This document shows, in pieces, positions 42,339 through 50,345 of a stretch of 64,000 nt of DNA (position 1 is its first letter; every line of letters begins with the position of its first letter). A program made the position numbers and the translations under genes. Origin of the DNA: Streptomyces sp. NBC_01571 (GTDB taxonomy: Bacteria; Actinomycetota; Actinomycetes; Streptomycetales; Streptomycetaceae); assembly GCF_026339875.1 (NCBI RefSeq), contig NZ_JAPEPZ010000001.1, forward strand, positions 5,022,001 through 5,086,000, read 5' to 3'. The notes under the pieces are model-generated. The model was not told where the DNA came from. It saw only the letters and a list, made by a program, of their open reading frames with translations, and did no database searches.

Positions 42339-43863
42339 CGTCCGGTTCCGGGTCCGTCGCCCCCGCCTTGGCCGGCACTCCCAGCAGCTCCGCGACCCGG
42401 GCCGTCGAGGTCTTCGGGGAGATCAGCTGCGACCAGTGGGCCTTCACCTTGGCGGTGACGCCGTAGCGGGGCTTCCTCAGCAGCTCCCGCACGATCCGCG
42501 TCTGTTCGTCGGTCATGGAGAGCGGCTCCGCGGGGGCCAGGACGATGGCGGAGCCGGTGACGCTGTCGTCGAGGCGGACGTGCCGGAAGAGCGTCATCGG
42601 GTCGGACTCCGCGCCCAGTGCCAGCCACATGATGGTCACCATGCGCGCGTCGCACACCGCGCTGCCCGCCTTCTCGTCCCCCGCGACCAGGACGGACGCG
42701 ACGGCGACAGCGAACTCCGTGACCCGGTTGCCGCCCCAGGCGGTGCCGACGGTCACCTGGCCGGGCACGGTGGACGGTTCGAGGGCGGGGTTGTCCGCCA
42801 ACCCGGAGCGGGCGTCGACGCGCTGGCGCACCGTCAGCCGCTCTCCCCAGGCGGCGCCGCCCGCGAGGCTCCGGACCCGGTCGACGACGGTGGCCCAGTC
42901 GGCCGTGCGACCCTTCCACTCGGGGAAGGCGCAGTACACCGAGGTGCCGTGCTCCAGACACGACTGGACCTTCTCGGGGGCGAGCGAGGCCCGTTCACGG
43001 GCCGCGACCGTCGCGGCCGGGGTGCCGCCGGACTGAGCGACCGCCCCCACCAGCGTCAGGGCGAGCGCACCCGCGAGGACCACCTGGACGGTCTTCGTAC
43101 GGCCGCCGCCGACCAGCACCGCGAGAACGGTCACGAACAGGGCGAGCCCGAGGAGGTACAGCGCGTGCCAGGCGGCCGGACGGCCGAGCAGGTCGGAGGG
43201 GAACGGCCTGGCGCCGGTCTCGGTGACGACCGGGGACAGCCAGGCCGTCCAGCCCGTCCCGCCGGAGGCGCTCCCGCCGAGGACCTGGGTGAGGAGCAGG
43301 AAGACGAGGAGGACCGGCGCGGCCACGGCGGAGGGGACCAGGCGGCCGAGGAGGACACCGAGCGCGCCGAACAGCAGGACCGTCAGCGGGCCGACGGCCA
43401 GTTCGGCGGGTGAGCCGTGCCCGACGGCACCGGGCTTGAGCGCTTCCCAGGTGAACTGGACGGTGACGCAGACCGCGACGAACAGGGCGGCCGGGACGAC
43501 GGACAGCGCGTGGGCGACCGTACGCCGCCAGGGCTCGACGACCAGCACCCCGAAGTGGCGTTCCGTGTCGTTGCGGTGGGAACGCCGGACGGCGCGGTTG
43601 ACGCACAGCATGACCGAGAGACCGACGAGCATCGGCATGCTCTGGGTGGCCCGGTCGACGTCCTGCAGCACGGGGTAGTCGCCCGTCCGGCTCGTGCACT
43701 GCCACACGATCCAGCCGACGTACAGCAGCGCGACACCGACGAAGGACAGGTAGAGGCGCAGCTCGCGTGCCTCGAAGCGGGCGAGGGCGGCCACGGCCGC
43801 CCAGGGGTGCGGCTCCCGCGCCGGCCCGACGGCTTTGGCGGGGGTCTCCAGTACGGTGCTCAT
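42319..43863 (-). CDS. ABC-2 type transporter permease-like membrane protein
   Basis: The 514-residue protein starts with LARFEARELRLYLSFVGVALLYVGWIVW and has about six hydrophobic helices in the first 310 residues, the layout of ABC-2 permeases, then a soluble C-terminal domain of some 190 residues with several cysteines (VQSCLEHGTSVYCAF). ATG 43863 overlaps the stop of the ATPase gene (ATGA). It should form the membrane channel for the ATPase encoded upstream. The substrate is unknown. Confidence 0.8.
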   Translation of the reverse strand: MSTVLETPAKAVGPAREPHPWAAVAALARFEARELRLYLSFVGVALLYVGWIVWQCTSRTGDYPVLQDVDRATQSMPMLVGLSVMLCVNRAVRRSHRNDTERHFGVLVVEPWRRTVAHALSVVPAALFVAVCVTVQFTWEALKPGAVGHGSPAELAVGPLTVLLFGALGVLLGRLVPSAVAAPVLLVFLLLTQVLGGSASGGTGWTAWLSPVVTETGARPFPSDLLGRPAAWHALYLLGLALFVTVLAVLVGGGRTKTVQVVLAGALALTLVGAVAQSGGTPAATVAARERASLAPEKVQSCLEHGTSVYCAFPEWKGRTADWATVVDRVRSLAGGAAWGERLTVRQRVDARSGLADNPALEPSTVPGQVTVGTAWGGNRVTEFAVAVASVLVAGDEKAGSAVCDARMVTIMWLALGAESDPMTLFRHVRLDDSVTGSAIVLAPAEPLSMTDEQTRIVRELLRKPRYGVTAKVKAHWSQLISPKTSTARVAELLGVPAKAGATDPEPDGDPCEG

Positions 43864-44723
43864 CCCGCCGCCACCTCCGCGGGCGCGCCGTCGAGGGTGA
43901 GCAAGTATCCGTCCTCCAGGGTCGGTTCGAGGAGTGCGGCGCCCGGGGGCGGGTCGCCGACGTTGCGGAAGGAACCCGTGCCCGTACGCCATCCGGCGCG
44001 TGCGGTCGGGTCGCGCTCGGCGCTGCTCCACACATGTCCGTCGGCGCGTGCGGCCAGTTCGACGGGGGTGCCCTCGAAGAGGACACGTCCATGGGCCATC
44101 ACGATGACGCGCCGGCAGAGCATCGCGACGTCCTCGGTCTGGTGGGTGGAGAGGAGAACGGTGCGTTCCTCCCCCGCGCGGGCGATCAGCTCCCGGAAGC
44201 GCATGCGCTGCTCGGGGTCGAGGCCGACGGTGGGCTCGTCGAGGACGAGGAAGCCGGGGTCGCCGACGAGGGCCGCGGCCAGTGCGACCCGCTGGCGCAT
44301 ACCACCGGACAGCTTCTTGATCCGCTTGCCGCGTACGTCGGTCAGGTCGACGGCCTCCAGGACCCGGCGCACCTCGCGGTGCCGGGCCGTACGGTCCGTC
44401 TGCTCCTTGAGGATCGCCACGTAGTCGACGAACTCGAAGGCCGTGAAGTCCGGGTGGAATCCGGGGGCCTGCGGCAGATAGCCGAGCGTGCGCCGGAGGT
44501 TCTGGCGCCCGGCCGGCGTGGCCGGGTCGTGTCCGAGCACCGTGAAGGCGCCCCGGTCGGCCGGCACGGCGGTAGCGAGCACCCGCAACAGGGTGGTCTT
44601 TCCGGCCCCGTTGGGACCGATGAGCCCGGTGACACCTTCCTGGAGCCGCACCGACACGTCGTCGAGGGCGGGGGTCCTGCCGTAGCGGAGGCTCAGCCCG
44701 GAGGCGGAGACGGTGGGGGTCAT
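43860..44723 (-). CDS. ABC transporter ATP-binding protein
   Basis: The 287-residue ATPase has Walker A GPNGAGKTT, signature LSGGMRQR, Walker B FLVLDEPTVGLDP and the H-loop LLSTHQTEDV. These match the subgroup that energises ABC-2 exporters (CcmA/NatA type). ATG 44723 has GGAG upstream; the longer open frame upstream is rejected because it runs through 9-base repeats. It pairs with the permease at 42319. Confidence 0.88.
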   Translation of the reverse strand: MTPTVSASGLSLRYGRTPALDDVSVRLQEGVTGLIGPNGAGKTTLLRVLATAVPADRGAFTVLGHDPATPAGRQNLRRTLGYLPQAPGFHPDFTAFEFVDYVAILKEQTDRTARHREVRRVLEAVDLTDVRGKRIKKLSGGMRQRVALAAALVGDPGFLVLDEPTVGLDPEQRMRFRELIARAGEERTVLLSTHQTEDVAMLCRRVIVMAHGRVLFEGTPVELAARADGHVWSSAERDPTARAGWRTGTGSFRNVGDPPPGAALLEPTLEDGYLLTLDGAPAEVAAG

Positions 44724-44783
44724 ACGGCGCTCCTGCGGAAGTGGTCGAAGAAGGGGGAAGGGGTGTAGATGACGGTGGTGAGA

Positions 44784-44826
44784 GGGACGGAGGGGACGGA
44801 GGGGACGGAGGGGACGGAGGGGACGG
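44784..44826. repeat. Tandem 9-bp repeats upstream of the ABC ATPase gene
   Basis: Four exact copies of GGGACGGAG (44784-44819) and a partial fifth lie 60 bases upstream of the ATPase start, in the 160-base gap of an otherwise tightly packed operon. On the coding strand the RNA would read as CTCCGTCCC repeats. Confidence 0.7.
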
Positions 44827-44883
44827 GTGAGAGGCGGGAGAGGGCGGAGAAGGGGTGCGTGGGGGAGGTGGCCGCGGGCCTCC

Positions 44884-45159
44884 TCATCCGTCGCTCCCGC
44901 CGTCACCGCCTCCGGTGTCCCCGCCGATGCCGCCCGCGAAGGACCGTCGGCGGTGGCGGTCGGAGGCGCAGACGACCACGTGGAGCAGCTCGGCCGCGAA
45001 CGCCGCGAGTGAGACGGCCATCAGCAGCACGGCCTTCAGGAGGCGCAGCCGCCGCTCCCGTCGGGTGACCGGCACGACCGGCGGGACCGGCGTGGGCGGC
45101 GCAACCGGCGTGACCGGTGCGAGCGTCACGGCCTGCGCGGGTGGTGTCCGGTCCGTCAT
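44884..45159 (-). CDS. Small single-span membrane protein in the sigma/anti-sigma operon
   Basis: The 91-residue protein has a Pro/Val-rich N-terminus (TLAPVTPVAPPTPVPPVVPV), a basic patch (TRRERRLRLL), one membrane helix (KAVLLMAVSLAAFAAELLHVVVC) and a Gly/Asp-rich tail. ATG 45159 overlaps the stop of the anti-sigma gene (ATGA), so it is a real operon member. Function unknown. Confidence 0.65.
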   Translation of the reverse strand: MTDRTPPAQAVTLAPVTPVAPPTPVPPVVPVTRRERRLRLLKAVLLMAVSLAAFAAELLHVVVCASDRHRRRSFAGGIGGDTGGGDGGSDG

Positions 45160-46049
45160 CCCGTGCCCCCTCGGGTGAACGCCCGGAACGGCTTCCGGGG
45201 GGACGACGCGTCGAACCCGTCGCGCGCCAGGTACAGCAGGCCGGCGGCCAGCGCGGCCACCGCCGCCGCGACGCCCTGCCCGGCCGCCGTGAACGGCGCG
45301 GGCGTCCCGTGGTGGGGCCCGGCCGCCGACGCCGTCAGAGCGATCAGCGTCACCCACACCGTGGCGACCAGGCCGGGCGCGAGCACCGGGCCCAGCCGGG
45401 GCGTCAGCGCGAGCCCGGTCCCGGTGAGGGCCAGCGCGGGCAGCAGCCAGGCCAGCGCGCGCAGTCCGTACGCGGGCAGGGCGAGGGTGGCGAGACCGTT
45501 CAGGCCGAGGACGACGGTCAGCACGGCGAGCGTGCGGATCATCAGCAGCCGGAATCCGTGCGTCGGTGAGACGACCGCCATCTCGTAGGTCGGGTCGAGC
45601 ACGGGCCCGTACGACAGCGCGACCCCGGCGAGCGGGAGCAGCGGCGCGAGGGCCAGGAACAGGTTGGGCGCGGTGGCGGACTGCGCCGAGTCGGCCGCCG
45701 CCACGGTCATGACCAGCACGGCGGCGACCGCTCCCAGCCAGGAGCGGCGCAGCACGGGTGCGGCGGCCAGCAGGCGCGCGGTGTGGTCGGCGACGCCGAT
45801 GCGCACCAGCAGTGACTCGAGCAGGCGCGGCCGCGGTGCGTCCAGTTCGGCGTCGAGCCGCTCCCACCCGGCGTCCAGCGCGACCGGGTCGGCCGCCGCG
45901 GCGAGCGTCTCCCGGCAGTGCGCGCACGAGGCGAGGTGGGTGTCCGCGGACCAGAGCCGGGGCGGGGTGAGTTCTCCTCGCGCATAGGCCCGGATGTCCT
46001 CGTCCGGCACGTGCCAGGCCGTGCCGGTCTCCCTGTCGATGCCGCTCAT
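45156..46049 (-). CDS. Zinc-finger anti-sigma factor with membrane domain
   Basis: The 297-residue protein begins with a zf-HC2 anti-sigma domain (HLASCAHC, the H-x3-C-x2-C signature) and continues with about six hydrophobic helices. Proteins of this kind hold an ECF sigma factor at the membrane until a signal arrives. It is coupled to the sigma gene upstream (ATGA overlap) and to the small membrane protein downstream. A six-helix domain in place of the usual single span is notable and could itself be part of the transport system. Confidence 0.85.
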   Translation of the reverse strand: MSGIDRETGTAWHVPDEDIRAYARGELTPPRLWSADTHLASCAHCRETLAAAADPVALDAGWERLDAELDAPRPRLLESLLVRIGVADHTARLLAAAPVLRRSWLGAVAAVLVMTVAAADSAQSATAPNLFLALAPLLPLAGVALSYGPVLDPTYEMAVVSPTHGFRLLMIRTLAVLTVVLGLNGLATLALPAYGLRALAWLLPALALTGTGLALTPRLGPVLAPGLVATVWVTLIALTASAAGPHHGTPAPFTAAGQGVAAAVAALAAGLLYLARDGFDASSPRKPFRAFTRGGTG

Positions 46050-46588
46050 GCCAGCGCCTCCCGCAGCTGCTTGCGCGCGCGCAGGGCCCGCGTCTTGACC
46101 GTGCCGGGCGGTATGCCGAGCAGGACGGCCGCCTCCCTGGTGGTGAGGCCGTCGATCACCGTGGCCTGGAGCACCGCCCGCAGTTCGGGCGAGAGCCGGA
46201 CCAGGGCGCCCGCGAGGTCTCCGTGCTCCACCCCCGCGAGCACGCGTTCCTCGGCGGACGCCTCGTCCCGGTGGCGCAGGCGGGCCAGGGCCTGCCGCAG
46301 CCGGCCGCGCGCGCCGTCGCCGCGCAGGGTGTCGATCAGTCGCCGGGAGCCGACGCGCCAGAGCCAGCCGGCCGCGTCGCCCTCTTCCCGGTAGCGCGCG
46401 GTGCCGCGCCAGACGGCGAGGAACGTCTCCTGCACGACGTCGTCCACCAGCCCGGCGTCCGCGCACCGTCCGCGCAGGCGCGCGGCCAGCCACGGCGCGT
46501 AGCGCCGGTACAGCTCCTCGAAGGCGCGACGGTCCCCGTCCGCCGCGATGGCCCGCAGCAGCTCCCCGTCGCTTCTCGTTTCCCTCAC
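46046..46588 (-). CDS. ECF-family RNA polymerase sigma factor
   Basis: The 180-residue protein has region 2 (AFEELYRRYAPWLAARLRGRC ... VDDVVQETFLAVWRG) and region 4 (LRAVLQATVIDGLTTREAAVLLGIPPGTVKTRALRARKQL in outline), as in ECF sigma factors. It heads an operon with its anti-sigma factor and an ABC transporter. GTG 46588 is the start. The divergent GntR gene lies 123 bases away with a perfect inverted repeat in between that could influence both promoters. Confidence 0.92.
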   Translation of the reverse strand: MRETRSDGELLRAIAADGDRRAFEELYRRYAPWLAARLRGRCADAGLVDDVVQETFLAVWRGTARYREEGDAAGWLWRVGSRRLIDTLRGDGARGRLRQALARLRHRDEASAEERVLAGVEHGDLAGALVRLSPELRAVLQATVIDGLTTREAAVLLGIPPGTVKTRALRARKQLREALA

Positions 46589-46669
46589 GTCACCTCATCG
46601 GACGAGCCCCGGCGATCGGTTCACGTTCGCGCCGACGGATTTCGCACTTGACTCACGGCACCCTCCTGC

Positions 46670-46705
46670 ACCACCCTTTCACTACTCAATTAGTGAAAGG
46701 GTGGT
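46670..46705. promoter_or_regulatory. 15-6-15 perfect inverted repeat, likely GntR (YtrA) operator
   Basis: ACCACCCTTTCACTA (46670-46684) and TAGTGAAAGGGTGGT (46691-46705) are exact reverse complements around CTCAAT. The repeat ends 6 bases before the GTG of the YtrA-type regulator and so overlaps its promoter or start region. Autoregulation by that protein is the simplest reading. Confidence 0.75.
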
Positions 46706-46711
46706 TGTGGA

Positions 46712-47116
46712 GTGGTGGAGTACCGCATCGACCGGCGCAGCGGTGTCGCCACGTACGTCCAGATCGTCCAGCAGACCAAACAGGCCCTGCGCCTGGGCCT
46801 GCTGGAACCCGGCGACAAGCTCCCCACGGCCCGCGAGGTCGTGGAAGCCACCGCGATCAATCCGAACACCGTCCTCAAGGCCTACCGCGAGCTGGAGCGC
46901 GAAGGCCTGGTCGAGGCCAGACGCGGCCTGGGCACCTTCGTACGCCGCTCGCTCGGTACCGCCACCCCGGCCGACTCGCCCCTGCGCGCCGAACTGGACG
47001 CCTGGGTGACCCGAGCTCGCGCGGCCGGGCTCGGCCGGGACGACATGGCGGCGCTCTTCACCTCCGCACTCGACGACCGCTTCACTCAGGAACACGCCAA
47101 GGGAGACCAGGAATGA
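46712..47116 (+). CDS. GntR-family regulator, YtrA subfamily
   Basis: The 134-residue protein consists of a GntR winged helix (GVATYVQIVQQTKQALRLGLLEPGDKLPTAREVVEATAINPNTVLKAYRELEREGLVEARRGLGTFV in outline) and a short helical dimerisation tail, the layout of YtrA regulators that control linked ABC transporters. GTG 46712 begins just after the 15-6-15 inverted repeat. Its stop overlaps the ATG of the ABC ATPase gene. It should repress its own operon. Confidence 0.92.
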   Translation: MVEYRIDRRSGVATYVQIVQQTKQALRLGLLEPGDKLPTAREVVEATAINPNTVLKAYRELEREGLVEARRGLGTFVRRSLGTATPADSPLRAELDAWVTRARAAGLGRDDMAALFTSALDDRFTQEHAKGDQE

Positions 47117-48006
47117 GCAACACCGCCATCGAGGCGGCCGGACTCGGCAAGCGGTTCGGGCGACGCGGGAGCTGGGCACTGCGCGCGTGCTCCTTCCGGC
47201 TCCCCGCGGGACGCGTCTGCGCCGTCGTCGGTCCCAACGGCGCGGGCAAGTCGACCCTGCTGTCCCACACGGCCGGCCTGCTCGCCCCCACCGAGGGCGC
47301 CCTCACCGTGCTCGGCACCCACCCGGCCGCCGCCCGCGAGCGCGTCGCGTACGTCGCCCAGGACAAGCCGCTGTACCCGCAGCTCACCGTGGCCCAGACG
47401 CTGCGCGTGGGCCAGGAGCTCAACCCCGCCCGCTGGGACGCCCGGGTCGCCGGGCGGATCGCGTACGAGGTCGGCGGCCTGGACCCGAAGAAGAAGATCC
47501 GCGCGCTCTCCGGCGGCCAGCGCACCCGGGTGGCCCTCGCCCTCGCGCTCGGCAAACGGCCCGAACTCCTGCTCCTGGACGAGCCGATGGCCGACCTCGA
47601 CCCGCTCGCCCGGCACGAACTGATGGGCACCCTGATGGCCGAGGCCGCCGAGTACGGGACGACGGTCGTGATGTCCTCGCACGTCGTCGCCGAACTGGAG
47701 GGCTCCTGCGACTACCTGCTGCTGATAGGCGACGGCCGGGTACGGCTGGCGGGCGACCTGGACGACCTGCTGGCCGCGCACACCCTGACCACCGGCCCGG
47801 TCCGGGACCTCGCCCCGCACACCGTGGTCGAGTCCCGCACCACGGGACGCCAGCAGACCGCCCTGATCCGCCCGCAGGGCCCGTACCCCGCCGACACCGG
47901 AGCCACCGCGCCCTCGCTGGAGGACCTGGTCCTCGCGCATCTGCGCAACCCCGCGGCCCCCGCGCTGATCCTCGCACCCGCCCGCACCCAGGAGCCCGCC
48001 GTATGA
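47113..48006 (+). CDS. ABC transporter ATP-binding protein of the YtrA operon
   Basis: The 297-residue ATPase has Walker A GPNGAGKST, Q-loop AQDKP, signature LSGGQRTR, Walker B LLLLDEPMADLDP and H-loop SSHVVAEL. A C-terminal extension of about 80 residues follows. It is joined by ATGA overlaps to the regulator before and the permease after, so the four genes form one coupled operon. It should drive export of an antibiotic-like or lipid compound through the two permeases. Confidence 0.92.
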   Translation: MSNTAIEAAGLGKRFGRRGSWALRACSFRLPAGRVCAVVGPNGAGKSTLLSHTAGLLAPTEGALTVLGTHPAAARERVAYVAQDKPLYPQLTVAQTLRVGQELNPARWDARVAGRIAYEVGGLDPKKKIRALSGGQRTRVALALALGKRPELLLLDEPMADLDPLARHELMGTLMAEAAEYGTTVVMSSHVVAELEGSCDYLLLIGDGRVRLAGDLDDLLAAHTLTTGPVRDLAPHTVVESRTTGRQQTALIRPQGPYPADTGATAPSLEDLVLAHLRNPAAPALILAPARTQEPAV

Positions 48007-49028
48007 CCGCGCTCGCCACCACCGGCACCCCGGCGGCTCCCGTCCGCCGCCCGTCGGCCTCGCGCGGCCTGGTCCGGACGGTCCTGCTGCTGCACCGCCC
48101 GGCCCTCTGCGCCGGGGCGGGCCTGTTCGCCGTCCTCACCGTCCTGCTGCTGTGGCTGCACGGCCCCGCGATGGACGAGGCGGCCACCGCCTGGCGGCAG
48201 TACGACCACTGCCGGGAGTCCGCCTGCACCTACGACCAGGACTCCCTCCTCACCTACAAGTCCTTCTCCCAGTACGCCACCGTCGCGGTGACCCTCGTGC
48301 CGTTCCTCGTCGCCGCCTGGGCGGGCGCGTCGCTGTTCGGCCGCGAACTGGAGACCGGGACCGCGCGGCTCTCCTGGACCCAGTCGGTCTCCCCGGCCCG
48401 CTGGCTCACGGTCAAGCTGGCCCTCCCGGCCGCACTCGTCACCGCCGGGACGAGCGTGCTGGTCCTGCTGCACCAGCGGACCTGGCGCAGGAGCCAGAGC
48501 AGGATCGACACCGCCAAGGGCTGGGCCGACCCCCTCGTCTTCCACGCCAACGGCCCGACCACCGTCGCCCTCGCCCTGTTCGGTCTGGCCGCCGGCGCGC
48601 TGGCCGGCCTCGCGCTGCGCCGCTCGCTGGGCGCGCTCGTCGTCTCCCTGACGCTGACAGCGGGCGTCCGGGGCGCCGTCGCCCTGGCGCAGCCCCACCT
48701 CTGGTCACCGGTGCGGACCGTCACCAGCCTGCACCACAACGGCCCCACGAGCCTCGGCCTCACCGTCGACGAAGGCATCCTCACCTCCACCGGGGGCCGC
48801 CTCGCCAACCCGTACTGCGGCAGCGACCTCAGCATCCGGTGCCGCGAGCTGTACGCGAACCTGCACGCCACCAGCTTCTACAGCGACTCCCACCCGTACT
48901 CCCACTACTGGCCCCTCCAGTGGGTGGCGACCGGGATCGTCCTCGCCCTCACCGCGCTCGCCGTCCTCACCGCCTTCCGGCTGCTGACCCGGCAGGTCGG
49001 CGCCACCCCGAAGGAGGCCCGCCGATGA
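48003..49028 (+). CDS. ABC-2 type permease, first of two paralogs
   Basis: The 341-residue protein has about six membrane helices with the ABC-2 element WAGASLFGRELETGTARLSWTQSVSPARWLTVKLALPA. A large outer loop after helix 1 holds CRESAC, and another contains several cysteines (NPYCGSDLSIRC). It ends with HYWPLQWVATGIVLALTALAVLTAFRLL. The gene at 49025 encodes a paralog with the same elements, so the two probably form a heterodimeric channel. Confidence 0.88.
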   Translation: MTALATTGTPAAPVRRPSASRGLVRTVLLLHRPALCAGAGLFAVLTVLLLWLHGPAMDEAATAWRQYDHCRESACTYDQDSLLTYKSFSQYATVAVTLVPFLVAAWAGASLFGRELETGTARLSWTQSVSPARWLTVKLALPAALVTAGTSVLVLLHQRTWRRSQSRIDTAKGWADPLVFHANGPTTVALALFGLAAGALAGLALRRSLGALVVSLTLTAGVRGAVALAQPHLWSPVRTVTSLHHNGPTSLGLTVDEGILTSTGGRLANPYCGSDLSIRCRELYANLHATSFYSDSHPYSHYWPLQWVATGIVLALTALAVLTAFRLLTRQVGATPKEARR

Positions 49029-49960
49029 ACGCCGTCAGCGGACTCCCGTGGACCGTCCTGCGCCTGCACCGCCCGGCGCTGGCCCTGTGGGGCGCGTTCG
49101 TGGCCGCCGTCGGCGGGCTCCTGGTGTGGGCGGTCGAGGTCCAGGCCGACCGGGCCCGGGAGGAACTGGCCTACTGCGCACACCACGAGACCTGCTTCCT
49201 CACCGCCACCGCCGACTACGGCAACACCCTCCGCTGGACCGCCGTCGTGCTGTGCTACGCCTTCTGCGCCGTCGCCGCCTGGGCGGGCGCCTCCCTGGTC
49301 GCCCGCGAACTGGAGTCGGGCACCGCACAGCTCGCCTGGACCCAGTCGGTGTCGCCGACGCGCTGGCTGACCGCCAGGCTCGCCGTGCCCGCACTGGCCG
49401 TCACGCTCGGCGGCGCGGTGCTCGTGGCGCTGTTCCGCTGGGCCTGGTCGAACAACCCGGACCGGCTGGACGACGGCTGGAGCGGCTTCAGCACCTTCGT
49501 CGCCCTGGGCCCCGCGACGGTCGCGTACGCCCTGTGCGCACTGGCCGTCGGCGCGCTCACCGGCCTGCTGCTGGGACGCGCGCTGCCCGCCCTCGGCGTG
49601 ACCTTCGCCGTGACGCTGCTGCTCAACCAGGTCCTGGGGGCCTGCCGCGCCGACCTGTGGCCCAAGGTCACCCGGACCGGCACCACCGAGGCAGGGCTCC
49701 CCCACCGGGCCTGGCAGCTGGAGAACGGGGTGCTCGTCCACGGCCGCCGGGTCGCGAACCCCGACTACGGGCACTGCGTCGGTACGGCCGCGCGGATCAG
49801 ACGCTGCGCGGCCGACCACGGGATCACCGGCCATTACTCGGTCTACCATCCGGTCTCCCACTTCTGGCCCCTCCACCTGGTGGAGACCGGCATCGTCCTC
49901 GCCGTCGCCACCGCGGCCACCGCGGTCACCTTCCGACTGCTGCGCCGCCGCACCGCGTAG
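49025..49960 (+). CDS. ABC-2 type permease, second of two paralogs
   Basis: The 311-residue protein mirrors its neighbour: CAHHETC in the first outer loop, [38 protein letters not shown] in the middle, [12 protein letters not shown] in the last outer loop and [28 protein letters not shown] at the end. The position-matched cysteine pairs in outer loops suggest disulfides. ATG 49025 overlaps the preceding stop. It is the last gene of the operon. Confidence 0.88.
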   Translation: MNAVSGLPWTVLRLHRPALALWGAFVAAVGGLLVWAVEVQADRAREELAYCAHHETCFLTATADYGNTLRWTAVVLCYAFCAVAAWAGASLVARELESGTAQLAWTQSVSPTRWLTARLAVPALAVTLGGAVLVALFRWAWSNNPDRLDDGWSGFSTFVALGPATVAYALCALAVGALTGLLLGRALPALGVTFAVTLLLNQVLGACRADLWPKVTRTGTTEAGLPHRAWQLENGVLVHGRRVANPDYGHCVGTAARIRRCAADHGITGHYSVYHPVSHFWPLHLVETGIVLAVATAATAVTFRLLRRRTA

Positions 49961-50042
49961 ACCCCGTCCCCGCACCGCGGGAAGAGAGCAGAACCGGCCT
50001 CCGCGACCTGTCCGTACGCCCTCCACGGGGGTGGGGACGTAC

Positions 50043-50075
50043 GCGGCCCCCGGACATGTGACGTCCGGGGGCCGC
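50043..50075 (+). terminator. 13-bp stem terminator of the YtrA/ABC operon
   Basis: GCGGCCCCCGGAC (50043-50055) and GTCCGGGGGCCGC (50063-50075) are perfect reverse complements with a 7-base loop, 83 bases after the last stop codon of the operon. Confidence 0.8.
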
Positions 50076-50345
50076 CCCCCGATATCCCGCACGTCATGTC
50101 GCCGTAACCATCGATTCAGACGAGCTTGCGACGCTCAGCCAATGAAGCCCGCCGTGCCAGAGCCTTCGCCTCCACCGGAGAACGAGCCCCAGCCGTCGAC
50201 GGCGGACGAAACCGTGTCCGTGCCCCGCCCGGGGCACTCCCGGTCGGACGAAGCCGTGAGCCGGGGAGCCGTCATCCGCCTCGCCGCGCTGCCGCCCGCC
50301 CGCTCCGACGCGCCGGTCTCGCGTCCGGCGCGGAAGAATGGGTCC

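Noticed and set aside
50092..50345. PHO box upstream of ppk
   Set aside because: Known ppk genes in Streptomyces are PhoP-controlled, but I could not find two 11-base GTTCACC-like units here, so I do not annotate one.
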